This document shows positions 1 through 6,953 of a stretch of DNA of 12,078 bases, in pieces (the stretch's first letter is position 1; each line of letters begins with the position of its first letter). The stretch lies in the NCBI GenBank assembly GCA_937907055.1, contig CALCTW010000131.1, positions 1-12,078 on the forward strand, written 5' to 3'. Origin of the DNA: an uncultured Clostridia bacterium (GTDB taxonomy: Bacteria > Bacillota > Clostridia > Christensenellales > Aristaeellaceae). Below the pieces are notes generated by a model that saw only the letters and a program-made list of their open reading frames with translations, was not told the DNA's origin and ran no database searches. The position numbers and the translations under genes are program-made.

Positions 1-227
1 GGCCATTTGTTGTCTGGGCAATCGTTGCTGTCGTTTGGGGAACAATCATAAGCAGGTATTATTTCAGAAATGTAAAATACATCTGCCCGGAATGCCATGA
101 GGTATTCAAGCCAAACATGAAAGAAGCATTTTGGGCAAATCATACTCCCAGCACCCGCAAGCTGACCTGCACCAAGTGTGGTCACAAAGGCTTCTGTGTG
201 GAGATTTGGGGAGGTGACGAAAAATGA
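1..227 (+). CDS. Zinc-ribbon membrane protein, 3' part only (5' end outside window)
   Basis: The reading frame is open from base 3 to the TGA at 225-227, and the start lies before the window. The visible 74 residues begin with a hydrophobic segment (PFVVWAIVAVVWGTII), probably a membrane helix, followed by a basic stretch. Two Cys pairs follow, CPEC and CTKC, about 30 residues apart and each inside a YICPEC / LTCTKCGHKG context. This is the layout of a zinc ribbon on the cytoplasmic side of a small membrane protein, a common type of uncharacterised protein in Clostridia. The stop codon overlaps the start of the next gene (ATGA at 224-227), so the two are almost certainly co-transcribed and translationally coupled. 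The specific function is unknown. The zinc ribbon is seen directly; the membrane topology is inferred. Confidence 0.75.
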   Translation, partial: PFVVWAIVAVVWGTIISRYYFRNVKYICPECHEVFKPNMKEAFWANHTPSTRKLTCTKCGHKGFCVEIWGGDEK

Positions 228-1063
228 CGGAGTTTGAGAACATTGTCATTGGCAAAAGCGCCATTCCGTCGCTGGCCATCACAGTCATTCTGATGATTGC
301 GATTCCCGTCATCTTCTTTATCTGCTGGCGAAAAAAGCAGAAACAGCAAACAAAAATCGGCTATCTCATTGCCGGTGCTGTCGGGTTTATCGTATCTGCC
401 CGTGTGCTGGAGCTTGGGGTTCACCTGGTTTGTATTGTTGCTGATAATCCTGTTTCCCGATTCATCAACGGAAACACCGTCGCTTTTGTCCTTTATGGAA
501 TCATCATGGCTGGCGTTTTTGAGGAGTGTGGACGGTACATCGTTTTGAAGTACATCATGAAAAAGAACCGTACCCCTGAAAATGCAATTATGTACGGAAT
601 CGGTCACGGAGGAATCGAGATATTGGCAGTGCTCCTGCCTTCAATGATCCTGTATCTCGTCATCGCGGTGCTTTTCTCTGCAGGAAATATCGAAAATGCG
701 CTCAGCACGTTGAATATCGCGGAGGATACTGCTGCCGCTGCGCTTCCGTCTGTTGAGGCCGCTGCCGCATTTGATTACGCAATGATGGCTATGAATGTAC
801 TTGAACGACTGTTTGCGATGCTTTTACATATCGGACTAACGGTTGTCGTATATTACGGTGTATGTAATGCAAATAAGGCTTGTCTGCCGATAGCAATTCT
901 CCTGCATATGCTGACGGATACCTTCCCGGGATTGTACCAGAGAACCATAGTGCCACTGTGGTCGGTTGAGGTTTGGACTGCTCTGTGGACTGCTATAATC
1001 GTCTTCATTGCCGTGAAGCTTTACAAAAAAATGAAAGTGTCGTCTTCTGCCGAGAGCGTTTAG
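224..1063 (+). CDS. YhfC-family putative intramembrane metalloprotease
   Basis: The 279-residue protein is almost entirely hydrophobic, with about seven or eight likely membrane helices. The motifs match the YhfC family (related to CPBP/Abi-type glutamic intramembrane proteases): EECGRY at residues 100-105, GIGHGGIE at 125-132, an ER pair at 194-195 followed by His202 (HIGLT), and a late HMLTDT around His228. These Glu, Arg and His residues sit inside the membrane and would form the active site. Substrates are unknown; relatives process membrane proteins or peptides. The ATG at 224 is chosen because GGAGG at 210-214 lies 9 bases upstream and the start overlaps the previous stop by ATGA. No terminator follows directly; the nearest is at 1348-1397. 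Family assignment is confident, activity is inferred. Confidence 0.87.
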   Translation: MTEFENIVIGKSAIPSLAITVILMIAIPVIFFICWRKKQKQQTKIGYLIAGAVGFIVSARVLELGVHLVCIVADNPVSRFINGNTVAFVLYGIIMAGVFEECGRYIVLKYIMKKNRTPENAIMYGIGHGGIEILAVLLPSMILYLVIAVLFSAGNIENALSTLNIAEDTAAAALPSVEAAAAFDYAMMAMNVLERLFAMLLHIGLTVVVYYGVCNANKACLPIAILLHMLTDTFPGLYQRTIVPLWSVEVWTALWTAIIVFIAVKLYKKMKVSSSAESV

Positions 1064-1123
1064 TGAGTTAAATTTCAGTTTGCTGATTTACGCTTACTCA
1101 GCGATATCCCCCATAAGCGCTTG

Positions 1124-1261
1124 GGATCTATCGGACCGGCATCCGTCAATACATGGTTTCATCGTTTGACAGGTGTTCATTGGTCAGCCTCCTTCATCAC
1201 AGACCGGCTTGGATCGGTTCCGATCTTTGTATGCGTTGTCTTTGGAATTCGCCCCAAATGA
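1124..1261 (+). pseudogene. Probable remnant of a PAP2-family phosphatase gene
   Basis: An open frame with no start codon or ribosome site runs into a TGA at 1259-1261. Its translation (GSIGPASVNTWF, then HRLTGVHWSASFITDRLGSV) resembles the N-terminal first-helix region of clostridial PAP2 phosphatases, where a G-x-xGxASVN...LTGVH...ITDWLGLVPIFV pattern is usual. The frame stops after about 45 residues (IRPK stop), long before the catalytic histidines of that family, so no functional enzyme can be made. The same frame is open further upstream to about 1060 but loses any resemblance there. The resemblance is from memory of the family, not a search; the alternative is chance coding in non-coding DNA. 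Confidence 0.45.
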
Positions 1262-1347
1262 ACACGGGTGTTGCTGAAGATAAGGTTGATGAAAAGCGGT
1301 GGTCAGAGCCAAAGGCGGTTTGAGCCGGGATCGCGGCGCCGCGCCGC

Positions 1348-1397
1348 AAATGATCCGGATCCGGCTTCCTTCGGGAAACGGGTTCGGATCATTTTTT
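1348..1397 (+). terminator. Rho-independent terminator upstream of the GNAT operon
   Basis: AAATGATCCG pairs with CGGATCATTT, with inner pairs CCG/CGG and TTCC/GGGAA around a TTC loop, and six T residues follow at 1392-1397. It would end plus-strand transcripts from the YhfC operon or the remnant before the promoter at 1459. The stretch 1262-1347 before it holds nothing recognisable apart from GC-rich sequence (GGCGCCGCGCC). Confidence 0.75.
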
Positions 1398-1458
1398 GCT
1401 TTGGGGGATGAGGGAGCCGGGAACAATGTAAACAATGAAGGCCGGGCGGGGCGCGGGG

Positions 1459-1486
1459 TTGTATTTTGAACCTGATATGATAGAAT
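1459..1486 (+). promoter_or_regulatory. Candidate sigma-A promoter for the GNAT/TlpA operon
   Basis: TTGTAT (1459-1464) and TAGAAT (1481-1486) are separated by 16 bases, 40 bases before the GNAT start codon and just after a strong terminator. A second possible -10, TATGAT, overlaps at 1476-1481. The -35 matches 4 of 6 consensus bases and the -10 5 of 6. Confidence 0.5.
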
Positions 1487-1526
1487 AAAGGCCAAAGGGA
1501 TCCGAGACAGAGGAGGAGACAGGCCG

Positions 1527-2045
1527 ATGGTGATCCGGACAGAAAGATTGACCATCAGAAAGATCATGGCGGAGGATTGGGAAAGTATCCGGGATATATG
1601 GGTGGATTTTAACGCCGCGCCGCTTTCCGGGTACGATATGCCGCACAGTACAGATGACGCGGATGTAAAAAGCAGGATCGCGAGATGGGCCGCGGCTAAC
1701 AGCGGCACGGAGCATATGTTTTTCGCCGTCTGTATGGAAGAAAAGCTGATCGGGTACATCGCTTTTAACCAAAGAGAAGACGGATACGAGATCGGGTATT
1801 GCTTCCACTCCGCGTACCATCATATGGGCTGCGCGAAGGAAAGCCATCAGGCGTTATTCAGGTATCTTGAGACGATGGGGATCAAGCGCTTCATCGTGCG
1901 GACGGCCCTGCAAAACACGCCTTCTGTGGCCCTGCTGAAGTCGCTTGGCTTTGAACAGATCGGAACAGAGAAAGTATCGTTCTATCAGGACGCGGAGGGA
2001 AATGACATCGTATTTGACGGCGGGATCTTCGCGCTGAAGCGATAA
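1527..2045 (+). CDS. GNAT-family N-acetyltransferase (RimJ/RimL-like)
   Basis: This 172-residue cytosolic protein has the outline of the Acetyltransf_3 branch that includes RimJ/RimL: an N-terminal RTERLTIRKI strand typical of the family, a central beta4/alpha3 acetyl-CoA region (EIGYCFHSAYHHMGCAKES, 88-105) and the C-terminal NTPSVALLKSLGFE (130-143), which forms the usual N-x-x-S...LGF motif. It would transfer acetyl from acetyl-CoA to an amine; the substrate cannot be told. The pyrophosphate-binding Q/R-x-x-G-x-G/A loop is degenerate here (HHMGCA), so CoA binding may differ slightly. The start at 1527 follows AGGAGGAGA at 1511-1519. It is probably the first gene of an operon with the two exported proteins downstream (54-base gap, no terminator). 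Confidence 0.87.
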   Translation: MVIRTERLTIRKIMAEDWESIRDIWVDFNAAPLSGYDMPHSTDDADVKSRIARWAAANSGTEHMFFAVCMEEKLIGYIAFNQREDGYEIGYCFHSAYHHMGCAKESHQALFRYLETMGIKRFIVRTALQNTPSVALLKSLGFEQIGTEKVSFYQDAEGNDIVFDGGIFALKR

Positions 2046-2099
2046 GAACGGATACGGGCGCGGGAAGTGAGACCAATACAGTGATGGGAGGCTGAAGGG

Positions 2100-3239
2100 A
2101 TGAAAAAAGGGATCGCGCTGCTGACGGCGGCGATGCTGCTGATGGGACTTTTGACCGGCTGCGCTTTCGCGGCGGGTAGCGGGCTGTACAGGATCGGGGA
2201 TAAAATAGAAGATTTTTCGGTGGAGCTGTGCGACGGAAGCACCTTCACGCTGAGCGAGGCCTGCGCGGAGCGTGATCTGGTGATGATCAATATCTGGGCT
2301 TCCTGGTGCGGCCCCTGCCGGAATGAATTCCCCTTTATGGAGAAGGCGTATGAACAGTATCGGGACAGGGTGGCGCTGGTGTGCCTCTCGATCGATCCCG
2401 GTGATACCAACACGGCGATCGCGGCGTTTATGGAGCGTCAGGGGCTGACCGCCCTTCCGATGGGCTATGACGCCGCGGGGGTGGGAAACCGGCTGGTAAA
2501 GCAGGGCTATCCCACCACGGTGCTGGTGGACAAGGACGGGACTTATGTGTATTACGAATGCGGCAGCCTGCCTTCCGTGGCAGCGTTCACGGAGATGTTT
2601 GACAGATTCCTGAACGGCGGCGCAGCGGCCTGCGCGCTGGACCTGAGCCCGGCGCTGAACGACAGACAATTGACCCTGACCCTGATCCCGGAGAGCGACG
2701 CGGCGGTGATCGACTGCAGCGATGTATTCAGTGCCGAAGATCTGCATTTTGAACACAAGTATGATCATCCGGATTACTGGAGCGTGATGCAATCCGATAT
2801 CCTGATCATGAATTATTCGGGCGCGGATCCTTATCCGGTGATGCGGACGATGCTGTATTATAACGGCACGGTGCCTGCCGGCGTGAACGCGGTCAGCTTT
2901 ATATTGGGCGGCAGGACGTTCAGACTGACGGGACTTGAGCTTCATAAACAGATGGGCATGGATCGGGACCGCGCGTATGAAGCCATGCTGATCCTCTACG
3001 GACCCGACACGATGGCATTCGCGGATGCCGTGATCGCGTACGCGGAGGAAGCGGCGACGAACGGAGAACAGAACACGCTGCAGGCGACGATGGTGCTGCA
3101 CGGAACAGAGGATCTGACGGTGACGCTGAATGCCGAACCGCTGCTGGACCTGTATCACGTGGCGGCCGGCTTCAAGGCGATCGGCGGCCCCGATTACGCG
3201 GGGTATGTGGGGGCAGGAACACCTGCCGCGGAACAGTAA
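2100..3239 (+). CDS. TlpA-like thioredoxin lipoprotein fused to an unrecognised secreted domain
   Basis: The 379-residue exported protein opens with a signal peptide ending in a lipobox (LLTGC, Cys21); cleavage after AFA is an alternative. Residues about 30-170 are a thioredoxin fold of the TlpA/ResA kind: WCGPC at 69-73 and the cis-proline in GYPTT at 138. It should reduce or isomerise disulfides, or act on a redox partner, on the outer face of the membrane. Residues about 180-379 are a second domain that I do not recognise: FEHKYDHP at 217-224, SDILI near 232-236, PYPVMRT at 244-250 and HGTEDL at 334-339. The same domain makes up the whole mature part of the next gene product and of the protein at 4904-5584. 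The start follows GGGAGG at 2086-2091. The fusion suggests the unknown domain works with thiol chemistry, but that is inference. Confidence 0.86.
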   Translation: MKKGIALLTAAMLLMGLLTGCAFAAGSGLYRIGDKIEDFSVELCDGSTFTLSEACAERDLVMINIWASWCGPCRNEFPFMEKAYEQYRDRVALVCLSIDPGDTNTAIAAFMERQGLTALPMGYDAAGVGNRLVKQGYPTTVLVDKDGTYVYYECGSLPSVAAFTEMFDRFLNGGAAACALDLSPALNDRQLTLTLIPESDAAVIDCSDVFSAEDLHFEHKYDHPDYWSVMQSDILIMNYSGADPYPVMRTMLYYNGTVPAGVNAVSFILGGRTFRLTGLELHKQMGMDRDRAYEAMLILYGPDTMAFADAVIAYAEEAATNGEQNTLQATMVLHGTEDLTVTLNAEPLLDLYHVAAGFKAIGGPDYAGYVGAGTPAAEQ

Positions 3240-3260
3240 AGACCCGGGAGGAAAACAGAT

Positions 3261-3932
3261 TTGAAAAAGACGATTGGCGTGATGCTCGCGGCGGCGCTGC
3301 TTTTTGCTGCCTGTACGGCGCTGGCCGGTACGCTGGACCTGACACCGGTGAAGGAAAGCGAATCCCTTGTGATGCAGGTGGATGAAAAACAGAATATCGC
3401 CCTCATCACCTGCGATAAGGCGCTGAGCGTGGCTGACCGGCATTTTGAACACAAGTATGAGCATCCGAAACGGTGGAGTTTTATCGCTTCGGATATCATC
3501 ATCGGGGATTATTACGGCGCGGAGCCTTATCCTGTGATGCAGACCTGGATCTACTATGAGGGGACCCGGGCGATCAACGCGTACGCCGCGACCTTCCGGA
3601 TCAACGGGAAGGAATATACGGTGACCGGGATCGGAAATGAGGCGCGGCGAACCGGCCAGGAAGGCGATGTGAGCGAGGCGCTGGGCATCATCTACGGACC
3701 GGAAACGCAGGAGCTGATGGTGGCGCTGCATGATTATGAGGGAGAACTGCTCTCCGCCGGAAACTACAGCGGCGGAGTGACCGTGGTGCTGCACGGGACG
3801 GAGGACCTGGAGATCCGGATGAACGCGAAGGCGCTGATGGATTTTTACATCATCGGCAATGTGTTTTCGGAGATCAACGGGTTTGATTATTTCGGCCTGA
3901 CCGGCGGCGGGACCCCGGTGACGGCGCGGTGA
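3261..3932 (+). CDS. Exported protein of the FEHKY-HGTEDL family, copy 2 (unknown function)
   Basis: This 223-residue protein begins with a TTG start placed 8 bases after GGGAGGA (3246-3252), 21 bases after the preceding stop, so it is probably in the same operon. The signal peptide is about 22 residues; signal-peptidase cleavage after ALA is likely, although FAAC could be a weak lipobox. The mature part parallels the C-terminal half of the preceding protein: LDL near the start, HFEHKYEHP at 61-69, SDIIIGDY at 77-84, PYPVMQTWIYYEGT at 89-102, IIYGPET at 143-149 and VLHGTEDLEI at 176-185. There is a single Cys in the mature chain (residue 51). I know no function for this domain. It may be a binding or inhibitor module rather than an enzyme, since no catalytic motif is evident. 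Confidence 0.8.
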   Translation: MKKTIGVMLAAALLFAACTALAGTLDLTPVKESESLVMQVDEKQNIALITCDKALSVADRHFEHKYEHPKRWSFIASDIIIGDYYGAEPYPVMQTWIYYEGTRAINAYAATFRINGKEYTVTGIGNEARRTGQEGDVSEALGIIYGPETQELMVALHDYEGELLSAGNYSGGVTVVLHGTEDLEIRMNAKALMDFYIIGNVFSEINGFDYFGLTGGGTPVTAR

Positions 3933-3962
3933 AGGAAAATAATCAAAATATGGAAAAAATAG

Positions 3963-3991
3963 TTGACAAAGGCAAATAATGTATATATAAT
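3963..3991 (+). promoter_or_regulatory. Perfect consensus sigma-A promoter
   Basis: TTGACA (3963-3968), a 17-base AT-rich spacer and TATAAT (3986-3991) are an exact match to the housekeeping consensus. Transcription would start near 3998, giving a leader of nearly 120 bases before the ATG at 4116. It begins only 31 bases after the previous stop and no terminator is seen between. Confidence 0.88.
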
Positions 3992-4026
3992 ATAGGCAAT
4001 CACTAATACTCTTAAGATAAAGAAAG

Positions 4027-4093
4027 TCGATACCTTGTAAAGGTGGAACTATGCATGTGGCACCGTTGAGCAACGATGCCAGACAATAATCGA
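4027..4093 (+). ncRNA. Candidate structured 5' leader RNA (three-way junction), class unknown
   Basis: An outer helix TCGAT (4027-4031) / ATCGA (4089-4093) encloses two hairpins: ACCTT-GTA-AAGGT (4032-4044) and GGCA-c-CGTT-GAGC-AACG-a-TGCC (4059-4080). A 14-base linker containing ATGCAT lies between them and a short AT-rich arm follows. The element sits between a strong promoter and the ribosome site (AAAGGA at 4102-4107). The two-hairpins-in-one-stem layout is that of several riboswitch classes, but the conserved bases of the purine, c-di-GMP-I, fluoride and THF classes are not present as I know them. It may be a regulatory leader of unknown type or just a stabilising 5' end. Confidence 0.4.
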
Positions 4094-4115
4094 TGATAAA
4101 GAAAGGAATAGAAAA

Positions 4116-4724
4116 ATGAAAAAACATTTATCACGATCTTTTGCTCTACTCTTTTGTTTTGTCCTTGCGCTGAATATTTATTCACCGGCATTGGCGGAGA
4201 TCCCGGACGCTACTTTCCGGGAAATGATCCGGTATTGGATGGGAATCGAGATCCCGGAGGAGATTCCCTGTGTTGAAACACATATCATGGATGAGAATTT
4301 TGTGAGAACAGGTGAGATCAAATATTATTACGAACTGCCGGATGAAAAAACCGGAGAAAGTCATTTTCTTATGATCGTGCCCCGTGATAGTTATCTCTCT
4401 TTTTCTCATCCGGTGCCGGCAGATGAAGAAACGAGCCCGATTGTTGATGAAGAAACAGGCAGAGCACTGGTTTTGCAGATTTGTGAGCGTTATCATCTCT
4501 TTGGAAATGACGGGTCGCTCTCCTATGAGGAATTGCTGGAACAGCGAAATGCTGTGATGTATCCATATCCCATCATCGAACCGACGAAACGCCTTTGGCG
4601 ATGCGTCATGGATGCAGATGCAGAGGGATACGGCAGTGCAGATTTGATGTTCGATATTCAGGATATGAAAGTTGTATATGTGTTTCTTCGATATGAAAAG
4701 TTTGAAATCATATTGGAAAATTGA
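4116..4724 (+). CDS. Exported protein of unknown function, lower-GC than its neighbours
   Basis: This 202-residue protein has a clear signal peptide (MKKHLSRSF, then a hydrophobic core) with likely cleavage after ALA27. The mature part is acidic and rich in Glu, Tyr and Pro, with no Cys pair, no catalytic motif and no membrane anchor. It does not contain the FEHKY or HGTEDL motifs of the proteins on either side. A C-terminal stretch, RLWRCVMDADAEGYGSAD then LMFDIQDMKVVYVF, is faintly reminiscent of small secreted strand-rich modules such as PepSY, but not enough to name it. Its codons are visibly more AT-rich (many ttt, ctt, gaa, att) than those of the flanking genes. It has its own consensus promoter, folded leader and terminator, so it is a self-contained cassette, probably acquired separately. 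Confidence 0.75.
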   Translation: MKKHLSRSFALLFCFVLALNIYSPALAEIPDATFREMIRYWMGIEIPEEIPCVETHIMDENFVRTGEIKYYYELPDEKTGESHFLMIVPRDSYLSFSHPVPADEETSPIVDEETGRALVLQICERYHLFGNDGSLSYEELLEQRNAVMYPYPIIEPTKRLWRCVMDADAEGYGSADLMFDIQDMKVVYVFLRYEKFEIILEN

Positions 4725-4737
4725 TTGACCCAAAATG

Positions 4738-4777
4738 CGAAAGCGGAGAACGGCATGGCCGTGACTCCGCTTTTTCG
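4738..4777 (+). terminator. Strong Rho-independent terminator
   Basis: The stem GCGGAG / CTCCGC is extended inward by ACGGC / GCCGT around an ATG loop and outward by CGAAA / TTTCG, with five T residues at 4771-4775. It starts 13 bases after the stop of the 4116-4724 gene and could work in both directions. Confidence 0.88.
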
Positions 4778-4845
4778 TTGCGGGGATTACTTGTAAAACC
4801 TGATCGAAAAGCCCGTGCCGCCTGAAGGGACAAGGCGCGCAAGGC

Positions 4846-4874
4846 TTGACAAAGAAAGGGAATCGCGGTATATT
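4846..4874 (+). promoter_or_regulatory. Near-consensus sigma-A promoter
   Basis: TTGACA (4846-4851), 17 bases, then TATATT (4869-4874). It lies between the terminator above and the gene at 4904, so copy 3 of the secreted family is transcribed alone from about 4881 with a very short leader. Confidence 0.85.
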
Positions 4875-4903
4875 CTATGCATCAAAAAGACGGAGGGTTT
4901 CAG

Positions 4904-5584
4904 ATGAAAAAGTTTTTTGCTTTGATGATGGCATTGGTGCTGATGCTGAGCATCTGCCCGGCATTCGCGGCGGGACTGGATATGTCCTATGTGGATAAGC
5001 ATGCGGATGTGTATTCTGTGTATATTCCGGAGGATGAACCGACCAAGGCGTTTATCGATACGTCCAACGGCTTTGGTGTGGATGAGCTGGCCTTTGAGCA
5101 TAAGTATGAGCATCCCAATCGCTACAGCTACATTTCCACCGATATCATCGTGTTTGATTACGGTACCGATGACGCGGAAGCTTATCTGCGCACCTGGATC
5201 TGCTATGAGGGCACTGAGCCGATCTACGCTACCTCCTGCACCTTTGTGGTGGACGGCGTGAAGTATACGCTGAGCGATCTTTCCGATCCCGATGATATGG
5301 GCGTGGATGACGGCGGCGTGTATCAGGATATGTGCATCCTGTATGACACGAAGAACATGGATGTGCTCTCCGCGCTGTACAGCTTTGTGCAGACCCGGAT
5401 CGAACAGGAAGACTATGACAGCATCGAGATCCCTGTGATCCTGCATGGTACGGAGGATCTGGAGATCGTGATGGGCGGCATGTCCCTGCTGGACCTGTGC
5501 TATATGCTGGATGCCTTTGATTTCATGGGCGCGCTGGCGATGATGGCGCCGCTGAGCAATGCCTCGCCGCTGACCATCGAATGA
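4904..5584 (+). CDS. Exported protein of the FEHKY-HGTEDL family, copy 3 (unknown function)
   Basis: The start is placed at ATG 4904 rather than the in-frame ATG at 4877, because GGAGGG at 4892-4897 precedes 4904 and because the signal peptide begins MKKFF. The earlier ATG would fall at or before the predicted transcription start. The 226-residue product has a signal peptide cleaved after AFA (residue 22). The mature chain carries the family marks FEHKYEHP (64-71), TDIIVFDY (79-86), RTWICYEGT (96-104), CILYDTKN (144-151) and VILHGTEDLEIVM (178-190). It is very acidic and more diverged from copies 1 and 2 than they are from each other. It ends in a hydrophobic Met- and Ala-rich segment (FMGALAMMAPL) lacking the GGGTP tail of the other two. 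It is monocistronic. Function is unknown. Confidence 0.82.
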   Translation: MKKFFALMMALVLMLSICPAFAAGLDMSYVDKHADVYSVYIPEDEPTKAFIDTSNGFGVDELAFEHKYEHPNRYSYISTDIIVFDYGTDDAEAYLRTWICYEGTEPIYATSCTFVVDGVKYTLSDLSDPDDMGVDDGGVYQDMCILYDTKNMDVLSALYSFVQTRIEQEDYDSIEIPVILHGTEDLEIVMGGMSLLDLCYMLDAFDFMGALAMMAPLSNASPLTIE

Positions 5585-5604
5585 ATAGAATGAGATGAAT
5601 AATG

Positions 5605-5633
5605 CCCTTCCGTCTTGCGGCGGGAGGGTTTTT
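5605..5633 (+). terminator. Rho-independent terminator after secreted-protein copy 3
   Basis: CCCTTCC pairs with GGGAGGG (one G-T pair) around a 10-base loop, followed by five T residues at 5629-5633. It lies 20 bases after the stop codon at 5582-5584. Confidence 0.78.
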
Positions 5634-5657
5634 CATGATAGGACGCAAGGACGCGCC

Positions 5658-5795
5658 GGCAGAAGTAAAAACTGCCGCGTGGTGATGCGATATGGATGAA
5701 GACTATATCGGCGGAAGTAAAAAAGAAACTGCCGCGTGAAAACAAGATATTGAGTGAGCCAACTCTGGCGGATGTAAAAAAAGCGGATGTGAAAA
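5658..5795 (+). repeat. Four degenerate repeats GGCRGAWGTAAAAA before the M42 gene
   Basis: Copies are at 5658-5671 (GGCAGAAGTAAAAA), 5710-5723 (GGCGGAAGTAAAAA), 5767-5780 (GGCGGATGTAAAAA) and 5782-5795 (AGCGGATGTGAAAA). The first two are each followed by CTGCCGCGTG, so that CGGCAG / CTGCCG forms a hairpin around the A-rich part. Copies 3 and 4 are a 15-base tandem. They occupy the gap between the terminator at 5605-5633 and the ribosome site of the next gene. No convincing promoter is seen in this stretch (TTGAGT and TGTAAA at 17-base spacing is weak). Confidence 0.55.
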
Positions 5796-5809
5796 AGAGG
5801 AGGATGGAG

Positions 5810-6892
5810 ATGCATACACAGGAAGAACGGCTGCAAATGGTGCAGGAACTGAGCGATGCCTTTGGCCCTTCGGGATTTGAAGACGATGTGCTGCTGGTGG
5901 CGCGGAAGTGGGCCGAGGGGATCGGAAGGATCGAAGAGGATTCGATGCGCAATCTGTATATCCACCGTAAGGAGAATACCGGGAATAAGCCCGTGCTGAT
6001 GCTGGACGCGCACAGCGATGAAGTGGGCTTTATGGTGCATTCGATCCATAATAACGGCACACTGCGCTTTGTGACGCTGGGCGGCTGGAACCGGATGGCG
6101 CTGGCGAGCGCCGATGTGCTGGTGCGTAACGCGAAGGGCGAATACCTGCCCGGCATCATCGCGGCCAAGCCCGTGCACTTCCAGACCGCGGCGGAAAAGA
6201 ACGGCGGTGTGCCGGAGATCTCTTCCTTTGTGATCGATATCGGCGCGACCTCGAAGGAGGAGGCCGTGAATGATTTTCATATCCGTATTGGCGAGCCGGT
6301 GGTGCCGGCGACCCGTTTCCGTGCGGATGAAAAGCGCGGGCTGCTGTTCGGCAAGGGCTTTGACTGCCGTATCGGCGTGGCGGCGCTGCTGGAAACGCTG
6401 GACCGTCTGCAGGGCGTGGAGCTGCCCTGCGATGTGATCGGCGTGCTGTCCTCGCAGGAGGAAGTGGGCGAGCGAGGCTGCAAGGTATCGGTGAAGCACG
6501 CGAAGCCGGATATCGCTTACGTGTTCGAGGGCTGTCCCGCGGATGATACCTTTACCGAGCCCTACGCCATCCAGACCGCGCTGCGCAAGGGCCCCATGCT
6601 GCGCTTTATGGATGTGTCGGTCATCATCAACCCGCGCTATCAGCGCTTTGTGCTGGATCTGGCGGAGCAAAAGGGCATTCCGGCGCAGGCCAGCGTGCGC
6701 GAGGGCGGCGGCAATGACGCGGCGATCATCCAGAGCGCGCTGGAGGGCACGCCTGCCGTGGTGGCCGGGGTGCCGGTGCGCTATATCCACTCCATGAACT
6801 GCATTACCACACTGGAGGACCTGGAATACAGCGTGCGGCTGGCGGTGGAGACCGCGAAGGCGCTCACGCCGGATGTGATCGGGCGCTTCTGA
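5810..6892 (+). CDS. M42-family metallo-aminopeptidase
   Basis: The frame is open from 5696, but the start is set at ATG 5810: AGGAGG lies 6 bases upstream, and the resulting 360 residues match the family size (about 340-360), whereas the upstream extension is the repeat region. With this numbering the two-metal site is visible: His68 and Asp70 in DAHSDEVG, Asp185 in GFDCRIG, the Glu217-Glu218 pair in SQEEVGERG, Glu240 in FEGCPADD and His327 in IHSMNC. Some M42 enzymes have Asp at the position of Glu240; Glu is also found. These cytosolic enzymes form tetrahedral 12-mers and trim short peptides or N-terminal residues. It is probably transcribed alone, with a terminator at 6954. Specific substrate preference cannot be read from the sequence. 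Confidence 0.92.
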   Translation: MHTQEERLQMVQELSDAFGPSGFEDDVLLVARKWAEGIGRIEEDSMRNLYIHRKENTGNKPVLMLDAHSDEVGFMVHSIHNNGTLRFVTLGGWNRMALASADVLVRNAKGEYLPGIIAAKPVHFQTAAEKNGGVPEISSFVIDIGATSKEEAVNDFHIRIGEPVVPATRFRADEKRGLLFGKGFDCRIGVAALLETLDRLQGVELPCDVIGVLSSQEEVGERGCKVSVKHAKPDIAYVFEGCPADDTFTEPYAIQTALRKGPMLRFMDVSVIINPRYQRFVLDLAEQKGIPAQASVREGGGNDAAIIQSALEGTPAVVAGVPVRYIHSMNCITTLEDLEYSVRLAVETAKALTPDVIGRF

Positions 6893-6953
6893 AACGCGGA
6901 GCATAAATGAATACAGGCCGCCGGACGCGTATCCGGCAAGGGCGGCAGAAGAC

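Noticed and set aside
4027..4093. Assignment of the folded leader to the c-di-GMP-I (GEMM) or purine riboswitch class.
   Set aside because: The general topology is similar, but the class-specific conserved segments are missing, so only an unclassified leader is claimed.
1854..4127. A very long open frame on the minus strand (about 757 codons).
   Set aside because: It is antisense to the GNAT, TlpA-fusion and copy-2 genes, which have clear domains, ribosome sites and signal peptides. Its translation is rich in Arg, His and Pro with no family resemblance, as expected of a mirror frame in GC-rich DNA.
5696..5809. An N-terminal extension of the M42 protein.
   Set aside because: It is encoded by the repeat region, has no ribosome site and makes the protein longer than the family; AGGAGG is 6 bases before ATG 5810.
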